The notes: a model not told the origin generated them from the sequence alone. Numbered from the stretch's first letter, positions 9,040 through 18,087 are shown. The stretch: 64,000 bases of DNA from Mangrovimonas sp. ST2L15 (GCF_001280515.1 NZ_LBIQ01000018.1:62001-126000); one strand, 5' to 3'. Numbers and translations: made by a program.

Positions 9040-11216
9040 TTTGCTTTTACGGCCTCAACCAATTCCAATTGTTCCAAACTTACATTGGTCGTGAAAAGTC
9101 CATAATTAACAACCGCTTTATTCTTTTCTATTTTATCAATGCTACCAACTGCCCGTCCATCTTCCAATCTAACACGGTCCCCAACCTTTAATTTTGGTCT
9201 AGCTTTTGGTTTTGAAGCTTCTACTTGGGCCTTTTTCTTTTCATCTTTTTTCTTTTGTCGGATCACTTCAACTTTCTTTTCAGCCTCTTTTTGAACTTTT
9301 TGGGCTTTCGATTTTTCTACTTGAGCCTCTTTCTTTGTTTTCTTTTTACGTTTGGAATTTTCAATTTGAACCAATTTAAACAATTCGTTCATTAAATCTC
9401 TTTTCTGCTTGTTGTTGAAATAGGTTTCAGCCAAACCATCTAGCTTTTGACCTAAGTAAATCAAGCGCTGATTTGTATCGTATAACTCTTGGTAGTCCTC
9501 CAGTTTTCTCTGAATTCTCTGGTTGGTCTCTTCAAGCTTTTCTGCTTCATTAAGTTTTTTAATTTCATTTTGCTTCAGGGATCGTTCCGTTTTTTCCAAT
9601 TTAGATCGCTCCTTTTGAAGTTTGGCAATGGTTTGATCAAATCGCACCTTTCCTCGCTCAATCTTTTTCTTGGCTTTATTAATAAGGCTATAGGGGATAC
9701 CATTCTTTTGAGCCACTTCAAAGGTAAAAGAGCTCCCAGCTTGCCCTATAACTAATTGGTACATGGGTTCTAAGGTCTTTTCGTCAAAAAGCATGTTGGC
9801 GTTTTTCATGTGAGGTAACTCATTAGCCAATATTTTTAAATTGGAATAGTGTGTTGTAATAATTCCAAATGCTTCTCTTCCGTAGAATTCTTCTAAAAAT
9901 GTTTCAGCCAATGCTCCTCCCAATTCAGGATCACTCCCAGTTCCAAATTCATCAATCAAGAAAAGGGTGTTGTCGTTACACTTTTTCAAGAAATAATTCA
10001 TTTGTTTCAAGCGATAGGAGTAAGTACTCAGATGATTTTCAATAGACTGATTATCGCCAATATCACTCAAAATCCTATCAAAAATACATACAGAGCTTCT
10101 TTCATGGACGGGAATAAGCATTCCACTTTGCAACATAACCTGCAAGAGACCAATTGTCTTCAAAGTGATACTTTTTCCTCCTGCATTTGGTCCGGAAATA
10201 ACAATTATTCGGCTTTCCTGATCTAAATAAATACTCTGTGGATATGTTTTTACATCCTTTTTTTTATTGGTAAGATATAATAGCGGATGATAAGCATCCT
10301 TGACATCGTATACTCTTTCTTGGTTTATGGTTGGCAGGACACCATTCATGGATTCTGCATATTTAGCCTTAGCAGATATGACGTCCATTTCAGTTAAAAA
10401 AATCTGGTATTGAATTAAAAGCTCTCTGTAAGGTCTAATAAAATTAGTGAGTTCCTTCAAAATTCGAGTAATCTCCTCTTTTTCTTCATACTCTAAATTG
10501 TTGAGTTCCCTCGTAAATCGTAACGTATCTTCAGGTTCAATATAAACAATGCTTCCAGTCTTACTTCCTCCCAGTATGGATCCTCTTACCTTTTTTCTAT
10601 GCATAGCCTTAACAGCCAACACTCTTTTGTTATCAACTACAGTTTCCCTAATATCATCCAAAAGATCTTGGGAGCTATAGTTATTAAGAGCTGTTGTAAA
10701 GCTTTGATTGATGCTTCCTTTTACTTTATTGATTTGTTGTCTTAAATCATAAAGTAGGGGTGATGCTGAATTTTTAATATCTCCAAATCGATCAATTACG
10801 GCATCTATTTTATTAATAATTGCTTTTGTAACCTCAATTTGAGAAGCCTTGGCATTTAAATGAATATAATATTCATGGAATTTATCTAAGAATACAATGA
10901 TACTATTGGAAGTAGCTGAAAGGGAACTTATTTTTCTGATACTGCTAACCTCCAGAAAGGAATTTTCAATATTTAATAGCCTAATTTCTTTTGTAATAGG
11001 CTCAAATCCATGATTGGGAATACGGTTTTCATTTTCATAGGATGCTAAAAATTCATTGGTCAGATTCAGACTCTCCAAAACAGCTTCTTGAGTTTTTTCT
11101 GGAGATATGGCCATACAAGCTTCCCGGCCAAGAGAAGTAATAGCAAAATCACTGACTTGTTCTAGAACTTTATAATATTCTAAATCCTGTAATGTTTTTT
11201 TATGGATATGAATCAT
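9036..11216 (-). CDS. mutS2: MutS2-family ATPase lacking the Smr nuclease domain
   Basis: A 726-residue MutS2-type protein. The MutS core/lever/clamp region covers about 1-330. The ATPase has Walker A GPNAGGKS near 345, Walker B LFLIDEFGTGSDP and the H-loop ITTHYSNLK. A long Lys/Glu-rich coiled coil (about 520-660) and a small beta-rich KOW-like end (KVGDRVRLEDGRAVGSIDKI) follow. The C-terminal Smr endonuclease domain of classical MutS2 is absent. MutS2 proteins act in recombination control or in rescue of collided ribosomes. The longest frame begins at a TTG (11243); the ATG at 11216, giving MIHIHKKTLQDLEYYK, fits the family better. It is coupled to the downstream DCC gene. Confidence 0.9.
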   Translation of the reverse strand: MIHIHKKTLQDLEYYKVLEQVSDFAITSLGREACMAISPEKTQEAVLESLNLTNEFLASYENENRIPNHGFEPITKEIRLLNIENSFLEVSSIRKISSLSATSNSIIVFLDKFHEYYIHLNAKASQIEVTKAIINKIDAVIDRFGDIKNSASPLLYDLRQQINKVKGSINQSFTTALNNYSSQDLLDDIRETVVDNKRVLAVKAMHRKKVRGSILGGSKTGSIVYIEPEDTLRFTRELNNLEYEEKEEITRILKELTNFIRPYRELLIQYQIFLTEMDVISAKAKYAESMNGVLPTINQERVYDVKDAYHPLLYLTNKKKDVKTYPQSIYLDQESRIIVISGPNAGGKSITLKTIGLLQVMLQSGMLIPVHERSSVCIFDRILSDIGDNQSIENHLSTYSYRLKQMNYFLKKCNDNTLFLIDEFGTGSDPELGGALAETFLEEFYGREAFGIITTHYSNLKILANELPHMKNANMLFDEKTLEPMYQLVIGQAGSSFTFEVAQKNGIPYSLINKAKKKIERGKVRFDQTIAKLQKERSKLEKTERSLKQNEIKKLNEAEKLEETNQRIQRKLEDYQELYDTNQRLIYLGQKLDGLAETYFNNKQKRDLMNELFKLVQIENSKRKKKTKKEAQVEKSKAQKVQKEAEKKVEVIRQKKKDEKKKAQVEASKPKARPKLKVGDRVRLEDGRAVGSIDKIEKNKAVVNYGLFTTNVSLEQLELVEAVKAK

Positions 11217-11343
11217 TGAAATCTTATGTATACAATGATGCAAAAGTAAGACTTAAAGGTATAAAAGTTAACTTTTGGAAACAGTAATCCGTGGATTCTA
11301 AACTAGAATTTAAAAAAAGTGCTTTAAAGACCTTAAAAAAGGT

Positions 11344-11517
11344 TTAGGCATTATCAACAACCAATAAAGGCGGATAACTTTCCTCTTTTTGTTCCCTAAT
11401 AATAAGGGGAGGATTACTTTTTTTTCTTTTAGTGTTCGTTTTGTTGGAACTAAAGAATAACAATAAAAAATTAATGCCTACTAGCATTAGTAGAGTTAGG
11501 GTAATGATTAATAGCAT
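11344..11517 (-). CDS. 57-residue single-pass membrane protein of unknown function
   Basis: A short frame from an ATG at 11515-11517 to a TAA at 11344-11346. Residues 1-22 are strongly hydrophobic (MLLIITLTLLMLVGINFLLL), and a basic, Asn/Lys-rich then Pro-containing tail follows. It aligns with the small protein at 13802-13993: both have a hydrophobic helix, N-F-L-L-L, then S-x-N-K-T and a basic tail. That second copy is the main reason for calling it real. It sits alone between mutS2 and the YfcC-type carrier. The orientation suggests a membrane anchor with a cytoplasmic tail; no function is known to me. Confidence 0.5.
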   Translation of the reverse strand: MLLIITLTLLMLVGINFLLLFFSSNKTNTKRKKSNPPLIIREQKEESYPPLLVVDNA

Positions 11518-11619
11518 AGCTTATTCTTTTTACAAAGAATATCAAAAGTAGACGATTTAATTTAAAATTGCTAAAGAAAAGTTAAAGAATTGATTTTCAT
11601 TCTGAAAGCAAATGAATTA

Positions 11620-13116
11620 TTAAAATAGATAAATGGAAGCTATTAACCATAACATAGTGATTATCATTAAAATAAGCAACAGAGGCAAGCAAAATCTCAA
11701 CCATCTATCAAAACCTACTTTAACAATGGCTAAAGAAGCCAAAATCAATCCTGTCGGATTTATAAATGCAAATAATCCCATGCCATATTGGTAGCAATTT
11801 ACAATTACTTCTCTTCCAAATCCCACATTATCAGCTAAAGGTGACATGATAGGCATGGTCAATACTGCCATTCCAGATGAACTTGGGATAAAAAATGACA
11901 AACCACTATAAATAAACAGCATTACATTAGCAAAAACGCCTTTGTTCATTCCACCAGTAACATTACTGGCATGGTAAAGTAAAGTATCTGAAACTAATCC
12001 TTCATCTAATAAAACAGAGACTCCTCGAGCAATTCCTATAATTAAAGCAACTCCCAATAAATCGGAAGCGCCTTTGACAAAGGTTTCAACAAATTCAACC
12101 TCCTTCATTTTTGAAATGAAACCAATAATAATGGCTCCAGCTAAGAAAACGGCGGTCATTTCTTCAAACCACCAACCAAATATAGAAACACCTAATATCA
12201 TAATGATAAAGCAAAGTGCAAAAACAGCCAAAATAAAAAGTAATCTAGGCGTTAGTTTCAAGTCTGAAGTTGATTTGATTGCGAAAAGGGTACTTATTTC
12301 TTCCCTTTGATCTGAAATTATAGAAAGTTGGGGATCATTCTTCACCTTTTTGGCATATTTAAGAATATATAGAATGCAAATTGTAGTTCCTATCACCCAA
12401 AATATAGCTCTAGGAATGAGTCCTGTTGTCCAACTGATACCCGCAGAATCTGATGCTATAATGGTACTAAAAGGATTGATTGTGGAACACATAGTTCCTA
12501 TGGAAGTACCTAAATAAATAGCTGCTAGGGGCACCATAGCATCGTATTTTGCGGCTAAAAACATGGGGATTAAAATGGGGTAGAAGGCAATGGTTTCTTC
12601 TGCCAATCCAAATGTGGTTCCACCAATCGAAACTAGGGTTGTCACTAAAATTATTAAAACATATTCATGACCTTTCAAAGAGTTCGCCATTTTGCTAATT
12701 CCGGCATCAAAAGCCCCTGTCTTATTCATTATGCCTATAAGACCACCTATTATTAGGACTAAAAAAATAATATCTGCACCTTGAATAATACCCTTTACCG
12801 GAGCCATTATAAATTCAATAGGTCCTTGAGGATTAGCGGTTACTTCTTTATAAGTTCCAGGAATAGCAATAGGTTTGTAAATATCTCCAGAGGTGAACTT
12901 TTCAATAGGAATTTTTACATTTAATTCTTCAAGCGTACTCTGAGAAGCTTCCAATTGGGTGGTTTTAGTTAATCCTATTTGGTTAAAGACACCTTTTTCA
13001 GAATCAAAAACCAACGTATCATATTTTCCAGCTGGAATCAACCAAGTTAATAAAGCAGAGAACGCACATATAATCAACAAGATGGTCTGAGCTGTTGGGA
13101 ATTTAATTTTTTTCAA
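11620..13116 (-). CDS. YfcC/DcuC-family (PF03606) inner-membrane carrier
   Basis: A 498-residue protein with about 12 hydrophobic segments. It has the family N-terminus FPTAQTILLIICAFSALLTW and the conserved stretches GLIGIMNKTGAFDAGI, GGTTFGLAEETIAFYPI and FFIPSSSGMAVLTMPIM. E. coli YfcC and relatives are secondary carriers thought to handle amino acids or carboxylates; the substrate here is unknown. A 60-residue polar loop follows the first helix, as is usual for the family. No in-frame ATG precedes the conserved N-terminus, so a TTG at 13114-13116 is the likely start. It is divergent from ung. Confidence 0.82.
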   Translation of the reverse strand: MKKIKFPTAQTILLIICAFSALLTWLIPAGKYDTLVFDSEKGVFNQIGLTKTTQLEASQSTLEELNVKIPIEKFTSGDIYKPIAIPGTYKEVTANPQGPIEFIMAPVKGIIQGADIIFLVLIIGGLIGIMNKTGAFDAGISKMANSLKGHEYVLIILVTTLVSIGGTTFGLAEETIAFYPILIPMFLAAKYDAMVPLAAIYLGTSIGTMCSTINPFSTIIASDSAGISWTTGLIPRAIFWVIGTTICILYILKYAKKVKNDPQLSIISDQREEISTLFAIKSTSDLKLTPRLLFILAVFALCFIIMILGVSIFGWWFEEMTAVFLAGAIIIGFISKMKEVEFVETFVKGASDLLGVALIIGIARGVSVLLDEGLVSDTLLYHASNVTGGMNKGVFANVMLFIYSGLSFFIPSSSGMAVLTMPIMSPLADNVGFGREVIVNCYQYGMGLFAFINPTGLILASLAIVKVGFDRWLRFCLPLLLILMIITMLWLIASIYLF

Positions 13117-13182
13117 GGTTGGAGTTTTTAATAAGTTTAAAGATAGTATTAATTTAGTTTCCTAAAATAAGAGGACTTAAAA

Positions 13183-13848
13183 ATGACAGTTCAAATTGAA
13201 TCCAGCTGGAACGCCTATTTAAATGAAGAATTCGACAAACCTTATTTTAAGGATTTGGTGCGTTTTGTAAAAGACGAATATGCCCATAATACTTGTTTCC
13301 CTCCAGGAAATCAAATATTTAATGCTTTTGAATTATGTCCGTTTGATCAAGTAAAAGTGGTAATTATTGGTCAAGATCCTTATCATGGTCCAAATCAAGC
13401 CCACGGACTTTGTTTTTCTGTAAATGAAGGAATTGTTCACCCACCATCGCTAATTAATATTTTTAAAGAAATTGAATCCGATTTAGAAGTGCCTTATCCT
13501 CAGAGTGGAAATTTAACCAAATGGGCTAATCAAGGTGTTTTATTGTTGAATGCTACTTTAACGGTGCGAGCTCATCAAGCTGGAAGCCATCAAAAGAAAG
13601 GTTGGGAGACATTTACCGATGCTGTAATCCAAACAATCAGCAATCACAAAAAAGACGTTGTTTTTTTACTATGGGGTGGATTTGCTAAGAATAAAGCGAA
13701 ACTAATTGATTCCAAAAAACACCATATTCTAACCTCTGGTCATCCATCTCCTTTAAGTGCCAATAGAGGCTATTGGTTTGGAAATAAACATTTCAGTAAA
13801 ACTAACTCCCTGTTGGAGCAAGCTGGCTTTGCGCCTTTGGATTGGTAA
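13183..13848 (+). CDS. ung: Uracil-DNA glycosylase, family 1
   Basis: A 221-residue base-excision repair enzyme that removes uracil from DNA. The catalytic-water loop VVIIGQDPYHGP has the general base Asp65. The uracil-binding LLLNATLTVRAHQAGSH and the DNA-intercalation loop HPSPLSANRGYWFGNKHFSKTN near residue 188 are all intact. Length and start are standard. Its last 47 bp overlap the convergent small-membrane-protein gene. Confidence 0.97.
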   Translation: MTVQIESSWNAYLNEEFDKPYFKDLVRFVKDEYAHNTCFPPGNQIFNAFELCPFDQVKVVIIGQDPYHGPNQAHGLCFSVNEGIVHPPSLINIFKEIESDLEVPYPQSGNLTKWANQGVLLLNATLTVRAHQAGSHQKKGWETFTDAVIQTISNHKKDVVFLLWGGFAKNKAKLIDSKKHHILTSGHPSPLSANRGYWFGNKHFSKTNSLLEQAGFAPLDW

Positions 13849-13993
13849 TTTTAGGTTTGGATAGTAATACAGTAGATTGATCTGGTGCTTCAGCAGAAAC
13901 AATTTCTTTTTTTGTGGTTTTATTACAGCTAACTATGAGAAGTAGAAAGTTAAAAGCAACTAATCCCGTTAAAATCAAAACTATCGTGATCAA
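13802..13993 (-). CDS. 63-residue single-pass membrane protein, paralogue of 11344-11517
   Basis: An ATG-initiated frame with an N-terminal hydrophobic helix (about 1-20, LTGLVAFNFLLLIVS), then CNKTTKKE and a polar Pro/Gln tail. The helix end and S-x-N-K-T-basic junction match the 57-residue protein 2.4 kb to the left. The two lie either side of the carrier and ung genes. Cys23 could suggest a lipoprotein, but the residues before it do not form a good lipobox. It overlaps the 3' end of ung by 47 bp in convergent orientation, which weakens the call. Function unknown. Confidence 0.45.
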   Translation of the reverse strand: MITIVLILTGLVAFNFLLLIVSCNKTTKKEIVSAEAPDQSTVLLSKPKITNPKAQSQLAPTGS

Positions 13994-14124
13994 AATCCCT
14001 GTTATTTAAATAAAATAATGTTTACAAATATAATAGATTCATTGAAAAAAACTAAATTTTTTAGACGTACAATTGATTAATCATTAAAACATTGTCCGTT
14101 ATTCCTTTAAATTGTATAGAATTA

Positions 14125-14979
14125 TCAAATATTAGTTACAATCTTATCATATTCCAAGGTGTCTTCTATGATGTTTAGTGCCTTAAGTTTTCTTTGCACA
14201 TTTTCAACAGTTTTTTTATCAATAACACTTTGAGACCACTCGGTTAGGGCTAGCCATTCTCTAACATCCTCAATTTTTTGTTCATATCGGTTTGCTATCA
14301 TTCTATCAATACTGGGAATATCTTTAAATTCTGAAGTGGTATTGTTTATGATATTTAAAATAGTTTGTACATCCGATTTATTTTCTTCCAAGAATTCATT
14401 TCTAACAGCAATAACAAAACAAGGCCAAGGAGTAGGGCATTGTCCTATTCTTCTAAAAACACCTTGGTCTACTATAGGCTTTGTTGTAAACTTCTCCCAC
14501 ATAAAATAATCGGCCGTCTCATTTGTCAAACCCTCAATAGCACCATTCAGATTATCAATAACTTCAAACTGTAAATCGTTTTGAATATCCCATTGATTGT
14601 TTTCTGCATTGATATAGGCCATCAAATGCGATCCTGAACCATATCTACTTATTGCAGCTTTAGTGCCTTTCAATTCATCTACTTGATGGAACCTTGAATG
14701 ACTTGCCACATGAATTCCCCATAACAATGGCGTTTCTACAAAAGTCTGAATGATACTACTGGGATTTCCCTCTACGATATCTTTGATTATACCCTCAGTC
14801 AAAATAACAGCTAGGTCCACATCTTTATTTCTCAGGGCTTGACACATATCACCCGTACCTCCGTAGTAATCTTTCCACCTTAGATTAATACCGTTACTTT
14901 TATATTCACCATTTTTAAGAGTGAGGTACCAAGCTAAATTGAAATGCTCTGGCACACCACCTATATTAATTGTCTTCAT
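14125..14979 (-). CDS. Cytosolic periplasmic-binding-protein-fold protein (Ca3427/NMT1-like)
   Basis: A 284-residue type II periplasmic-binding-protein fold related to SsuA/NMT1 binding proteins: the N-terminal MKTINIGGVPEHFNLAWYL, the ligand-loop GGTGDMCQALRNKDVDLAVI near 40, and KGTKAAISRYGSGSH near 105. It has no signal peptide or lipobox, and no ABC permease or ATPase is nearby, so it is not an ordinary transport component. Cytosolic members exist, such as the Candida Ca3427 family, with an undefined ligand-sensing or enzymatic role. It overlaps the upstream nucleoside phosphorylase gene by 14 bp and is the last gene of a five-gene run. Confidence 0.72.
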   Translation of the reverse strand: MKTINIGGVPEHFNLAWYLTLKNGEYKSNGINLRWKDYYGGTGDMCQALRNKDVDLAVILTEGIIKDIVEGNPSSIIQTFVETPLLWGIHVASHSRFHQVDELKGTKAAISRYGSGSHLMAYINAENNQWDIQNDLQFEVIDNLNGAIEGLTNETADYFMWEKFTTKPIVDQGVFRRIGQCPTPWPCFVIAVRNEFLEENKSDVQTILNIINNTTSEFKDIPSIDRMIANRYEQKIEDVREWLALTEWSQSVIDKKTVENVQRKLKALNIIEDTLEYDKIVTNI

Positions 14980-15844
14980 TCACTATTTGATTAAGGGTAT
15001 ATTCAATTAAATTGTTAATTACTTGCCTTGGGTTTTCTGTAAATTCTCCGGTGGCTCGATTAGCGATAATAGCATTTAAAGATACAGCCCTATGACCTAA
15101 AAGACGTGCCATTCCATAAATAGCTGCCGTTTCCATTTCCATATTGGTTATTACTAAACCATTATAGTCAAAGGTTGCTAATTTATCATTGAAGGAAGCA
15201 TCTTGCAATGGTAACCGCAGAACCCTTCCTTGTGGACCATAGAAGCCAACATTAGTTGCCGTAAAACCATCAAAGGTTTTATTTGAAGACAATCTAGTGA
15301 ACAATTCCCTATGACATTCCACAATGTAAGGTTTCGATTTGTTTTTATCCCAATTTAGATGAGTCATCAAATGCTGAGAAATTTCCGGAAACAAGATATT
15401 TTCAGACTGATAAAAATACATCAAACTATCAAAACCCAATCCAAATTCACTGATAACAAAACTATCTACCGGAATATGCTCTTGAAGCGATCCAGAAGTA
15501 CCAATACGAATGATATCCAAGGACTTTACTTCCTCTTTTACGGTCCTCGTTTTAAAATCAATATTGGCTAATGCGTCCAATTCATTTATAACGATATCAA
15601 TATTATCAGTTCCTATTCCAGTAGAAATAACGGTAATTCGCTTTCCTTTAAACGTACCTGTTTGAGAATAAAACTCTCTTTTATTGACCTTAAATTCGAT
15701 GTTGTCAAAATGTTGCGCTACCCGCTCCACACGGTTTGGATCGCCAACTACTATTACCGTATCAGCTAATTGCTCTGGTTTTAAATTGATATGGTAAATG
15801 CTTCCGTCTGGATTGAGAATGAGTTCAGACTCTTTAATAGGCAT
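14966..15844 (-). CDS. Nucleoside phosphorylase (uridine phosphorylase family)
   Basis: A 292-residue NP-I family enzyme. The phosphate-binding VVGDPNRVERVAQHF lies near 30, the conserved RITVISTGIGTDNIDIVINEL near 72, IRIGTSGSLQ near 110, and the ribose-binding NMEMETAAIYGMA near 235. The family cleaves nucleosides with phosphate to give a base and ribose-1-phosphate. Sequence flow is closest to uridine phosphorylases, though at about 290 residues it is longer than E. coli Udp. It overlaps both neighbours (11 and 14 bp), which indicates an operon with coupled translation. Confidence 0.85.
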   Translation of the reverse strand: MPIKESELILNPDGSIYHINLKPEQLADTVIVVGDPNRVERVAQHFDNIEFKVNKREFYSQTGTFKGKRITVISTGIGTDNIDIVINELDALANIDFKTRTVKEEVKSLDIIRIGTSGSLQEHIPVDSFVISEFGLGFDSLMYFYQSENILFPEISQHLMTHLNWDKNKSKPYIVECHRELFTRLSSNKTFDGFTATNVGFYGPQGRVLRLPLQDASFNDKLATFDYNGLVITNMEMETAAIYGMARLLGHRAVSLNAIIANRATGEFTENPRQVINNLIEYTLNQIVNEDN

Positions 15845-16772
15845 TTATAGGAGTTTTTATAAGTTTATTTTCTTTGGTGCTAAATTGAAAATCCAATCTA
15901 TTGACACCTCCGTAATCTATATTATTGTTAACTTCAGAAGAAAAATTGGTCTGTCGAAGTAAAGCAACATGTCCTTTTCTATTTAGTTTTATTCTTGTTT
16001 CTGTTTCATCAAAAAATATCTTCAAATTTTCTATAATCCGATGAAATTGTAAATCTCCATAACCATAATAACCTTGATAATTTAGAATATAACCCAACAA
16101 ATGATGTCTTGATTTCACTTCATTGTCTCTAATGATCACTAAAATATTCTCTTCGATAATACTCAAACCGCTTTTTGACTCAGGAAATCTTTGCAGATGT
16201 GCTTTAAGACAATTGGTTAAGTATTGAAAATTTGTGTCGTTTTTTATGATATAAGGTTTGAATAAATTGTGATCCTTACCGCAATAGGTTTTCCATAGGG
16301 TAGAAGCCACTTCCATATCATTTTCAGTCAATTTGACCTTATTCTTGTAGTGTTTTAAAAGCTGACTGGCATTCAATTCTCCCAAACCTTTCAAATTGTC
16401 CTCACCTTCAATACGTCCACTACATACCAAATAAAGGGGTAATTTTATCTTCTTTTGCCTTATCACATTGATGGCTGCTAGCATATTTATGTGGCAGAAT
16501 AGGTCGTATTCAAACCACAATACAATTTCTGAATAGTTTTCAGTATGCGATAATTTATTGATGTCTTCATGGAACTTATCCTTATCCAATTCCAAATTGT
16601 AAAACTTGTTAAAGAAATCACTCCTCAACTCCAAAAACTCCTTAGAATCAATTTTTTCAGTCGTAGGACCTTCACATAGCATTTCATCCCATGTTAAGTA
16701 ATCTCCTTGTACCTCTAATTCCAATAATTTTTGAGTTAAAACTGAACCATTAGTGATATGTAGTGTTTCCAT
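15834..16772 (-). CDS. DUF1835-type protein
   Basis: A 312-residue cytoplasmic protein with the DUF1835 N-terminal pattern: LHITNGSVLTQKL at the start, then DYLTWDEMLCEGPT near 24, and VLWFEYDLFCHINMLAAI near 84. The C-terminal half (about 170-312) has a winged-helix-like look (HHLLGYILNYQGYYGYGD), but I cannot confirm that. The biochemical function is unknown. It sits 2 bp after the SUI1-like gene and overlaps the phosphorylase gene by 11 bp. Confidence 0.65.
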   Translation of the reverse strand: METLHITNGSVLTQKLLELEVQGDYLTWDEMLCEGPTTEKIDSKEFLELRSDFFNKFYNLELDKDKFHEDINKLSHTENYSEIVLWFEYDLFCHINMLAAINVIRQKKIKLPLYLVCSGRIEGEDNLKGLGELNASQLLKHYKNKVKLTENDMEVASTLWKTYCGKDHNLFKPYIIKNDTNFQYLTNCLKAHLQRFPESKSGLSIIEENILVIIRDNEVKSRHHLLGYILNYQGYYGYGDLQFHRIIENLKIFFDETETRIKLNRKGHVALLRQTNFSSEVNNNIDYGGVNRLDFQFSTKENKLIKTPINAY

Positions 16773-16774
16773 TG

Positions 16775-17104
16775 TTATCCCCCAACTCTTTTTACATTAA
16801 AACCTTTATCTTTTAAAATCACCATAATTTTATCGCGGTAGTCTCCTTGAATAATAATTTTATCATCCTTAAAACTACCACCCACACTCAAGGCCGTCTT
16901 CAATTCTTTAGCTAGCTTTTTAAAATCTTCGGTAGCTCCTGTATAGCCCTCAAGAATGGTAATAGGTTTTCCTTTACGTTTTTCATATTTGCAGATTATG
17001 GGGTCATCTTGCATCCAAATATCAGATTCTTGATCTACGGAATCCTCTTGATTTTCGGGCACATGGTCTGGAAACAAATTCTTTAATTGATCTTGTAAAT
17101 CCAT
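16775..17104 (-). CDS. SUI1/eIF1-like translation factor (YciH family)
   Basis: A 109-residue protein with an acidic N-terminal 40 residues and a C-terminal SUI1 domain: KRKGKPITILEGYTG, then DFKKLAKELKTALSVGGSFK and IIIQGDYRDKIMVILKDKGF. Bacterial YciH proteins resemble eukaryotic initiation factor 1 and can influence start-codon fidelity. Whether this one binds ribosomes in vivo is not shown by the sequence. It lies 6 bp after the oxygenase gene. Confidence 0.92.
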   Translation of the reverse strand: MDLQDQLKNLFPDHVPENQEDSVDQESDIWMQDDPIICKYEKRKGKPITILEGYTGATEDFKKLAKELKTALSVGGSFKDDKIIIQGDYRDKIMVILKDKGFNVKRVGG

Positions 17105-17110
17105 ATGTTT

Positions 17111-18061
17111 TTATTTCTTAATAAGACCTAACTCAATCAAACGTTCAGTTAGAAATTCTCCAGCTGTGATATCCTCAAAACGTTTTGGGTTTTGATCATC
17201 TACACAATTATCCAAAACGTCCAATTTCATACTGCTAATAGGGTGCATGAAGAACGGTATGGAATAACGTGATGTTCCCCAAAGTTCTTTAGGAGGGTTT
17301 ACCACTCTATGAATGGTTGATTTCAACTTGTTGTTGGTGTGTCTTGAAAGCATATCTCCTACATTGATCATCAACTCATCTGGTTGTGCGATGGCGTCTA
17401 TCCATTCACCTTTATGGTTTTGTACCTGAAGCCCTTTCCCTTGAGCACCCATTAACAAAGTGATTAAATTGATATCACCATGTGCCGCAGCGCGAACAGC
17501 CTCTTTAGGTTCTTCTTTAATAGGAGGGTAATGAATAGGTCTTAAAATAGAATTTCCGTTTTTAATGAAATCATCAAAATAGGTTTCTTCTAAACCTAAA
17601 TGTAAAGCTAAAGCCCGAAGCACATATTTAGCCGTTTCCTCCAACTTTTTATAGGTTCTTTTACCCACTTCATTAAACTCCGGAAGCTCTTCAACCAAAA
17701 CGTTTTTTGGATATTCCTTCTCTAATTCCGGATTGTCTTCTACATATTGACCAAAGTGCCAAAACTCCTTTAAATCGCCTTCTTTTTTACCCTTCGCACT
17801 TTCTTTTCCAAAAGAGACGTAGCCTCTTTGACCTCCAATTCCTGGAATTTCATACTTCTGTTTAGTTTCAACCGGGAGGTCAAAAAAGGATTTGATTTGT
17901 TTATATAAATCATCAACCAAATCGTCATCGAGAAAATGCCCTTTCAAGGCCACAAAACCTATTTCTTCATAAGCTTTACCAATTTCATCAACAAATTTTT
18001 GTTTTCGCTCAGGGTCGCCAGATGTAAAATCCTTAAGATTTACACTAGGTATGTTATTCAT
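17111..18061 (-). CDS. Isopenicillin N synthase-like Fe(II)/2-oxoglutarate oxygenase
   Basis: A 316-residue member of the DIOX_N + 2OG-FeII_Oxy family. The iron ligands are visible: His194 and Asp196 in AAHGDINLITLL, and His251 in STIHRVVNPP. Arg265/Ser267 (RYS) would bind 2-oxoglutarate. The N-terminal non-haem dioxygenase half covers about 1-120. Related bacterial enzymes oxidise small molecules or pyrimidine derivatives; the substrate here is unknown. It is the first gene of a leftward run with SUI1, DUF1835, nucleoside phosphorylase and a binding protein. The phosphorylase neighbour makes a nucleoside-derived substrate conceivable, but that is inference only. A -7 element CAAATGTA (TACATTTG on its strand) lies at 18088-18095. 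Confidence 0.85.
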   Translation of the reverse strand: MNNIPSVNLKDFTSGDPERKQKFVDEIGKAYEEIGFVALKGHFLDDDLVDDLYKQIKSFFDLPVETKQKYEIPGIGGQRGYVSFGKESAKGKKEGDLKEFWHFGQYVEDNPELEKEYPKNVLVEELPEFNEVGKRTYKKLEETAKYVLRALALHLGLEETYFDDFIKNGNSILRPIHYPPIKEEPKEAVRAAAHGDINLITLLMGAQGKGLQVQNHKGEWIDAIAQPDELMINVGDMLSRHTNNKLKSTIHRVVNPPKELWGTSRYSIPFFMHPISSMKLDVLDNCVDDQNPKRFEDITAGEFLTERLIELGLIKK

Positions 18062-18087
18062 ATTGAAAAATTTAAGTCTGTCTCTTA

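Noticed and set aside
14125-15844. Futalosine-type menaquinone genes (MqnB/MqnD) suggested by a phosphorylase next to a binding-protein-fold gene
   Set aside because: The phosphorylase matches the uridine phosphorylase family rather than futalosine hydrolase. The binding-protein-fold gene looks like the NMT1/Ca3427 group, not MqnD. MqnA and MqnC are absent.
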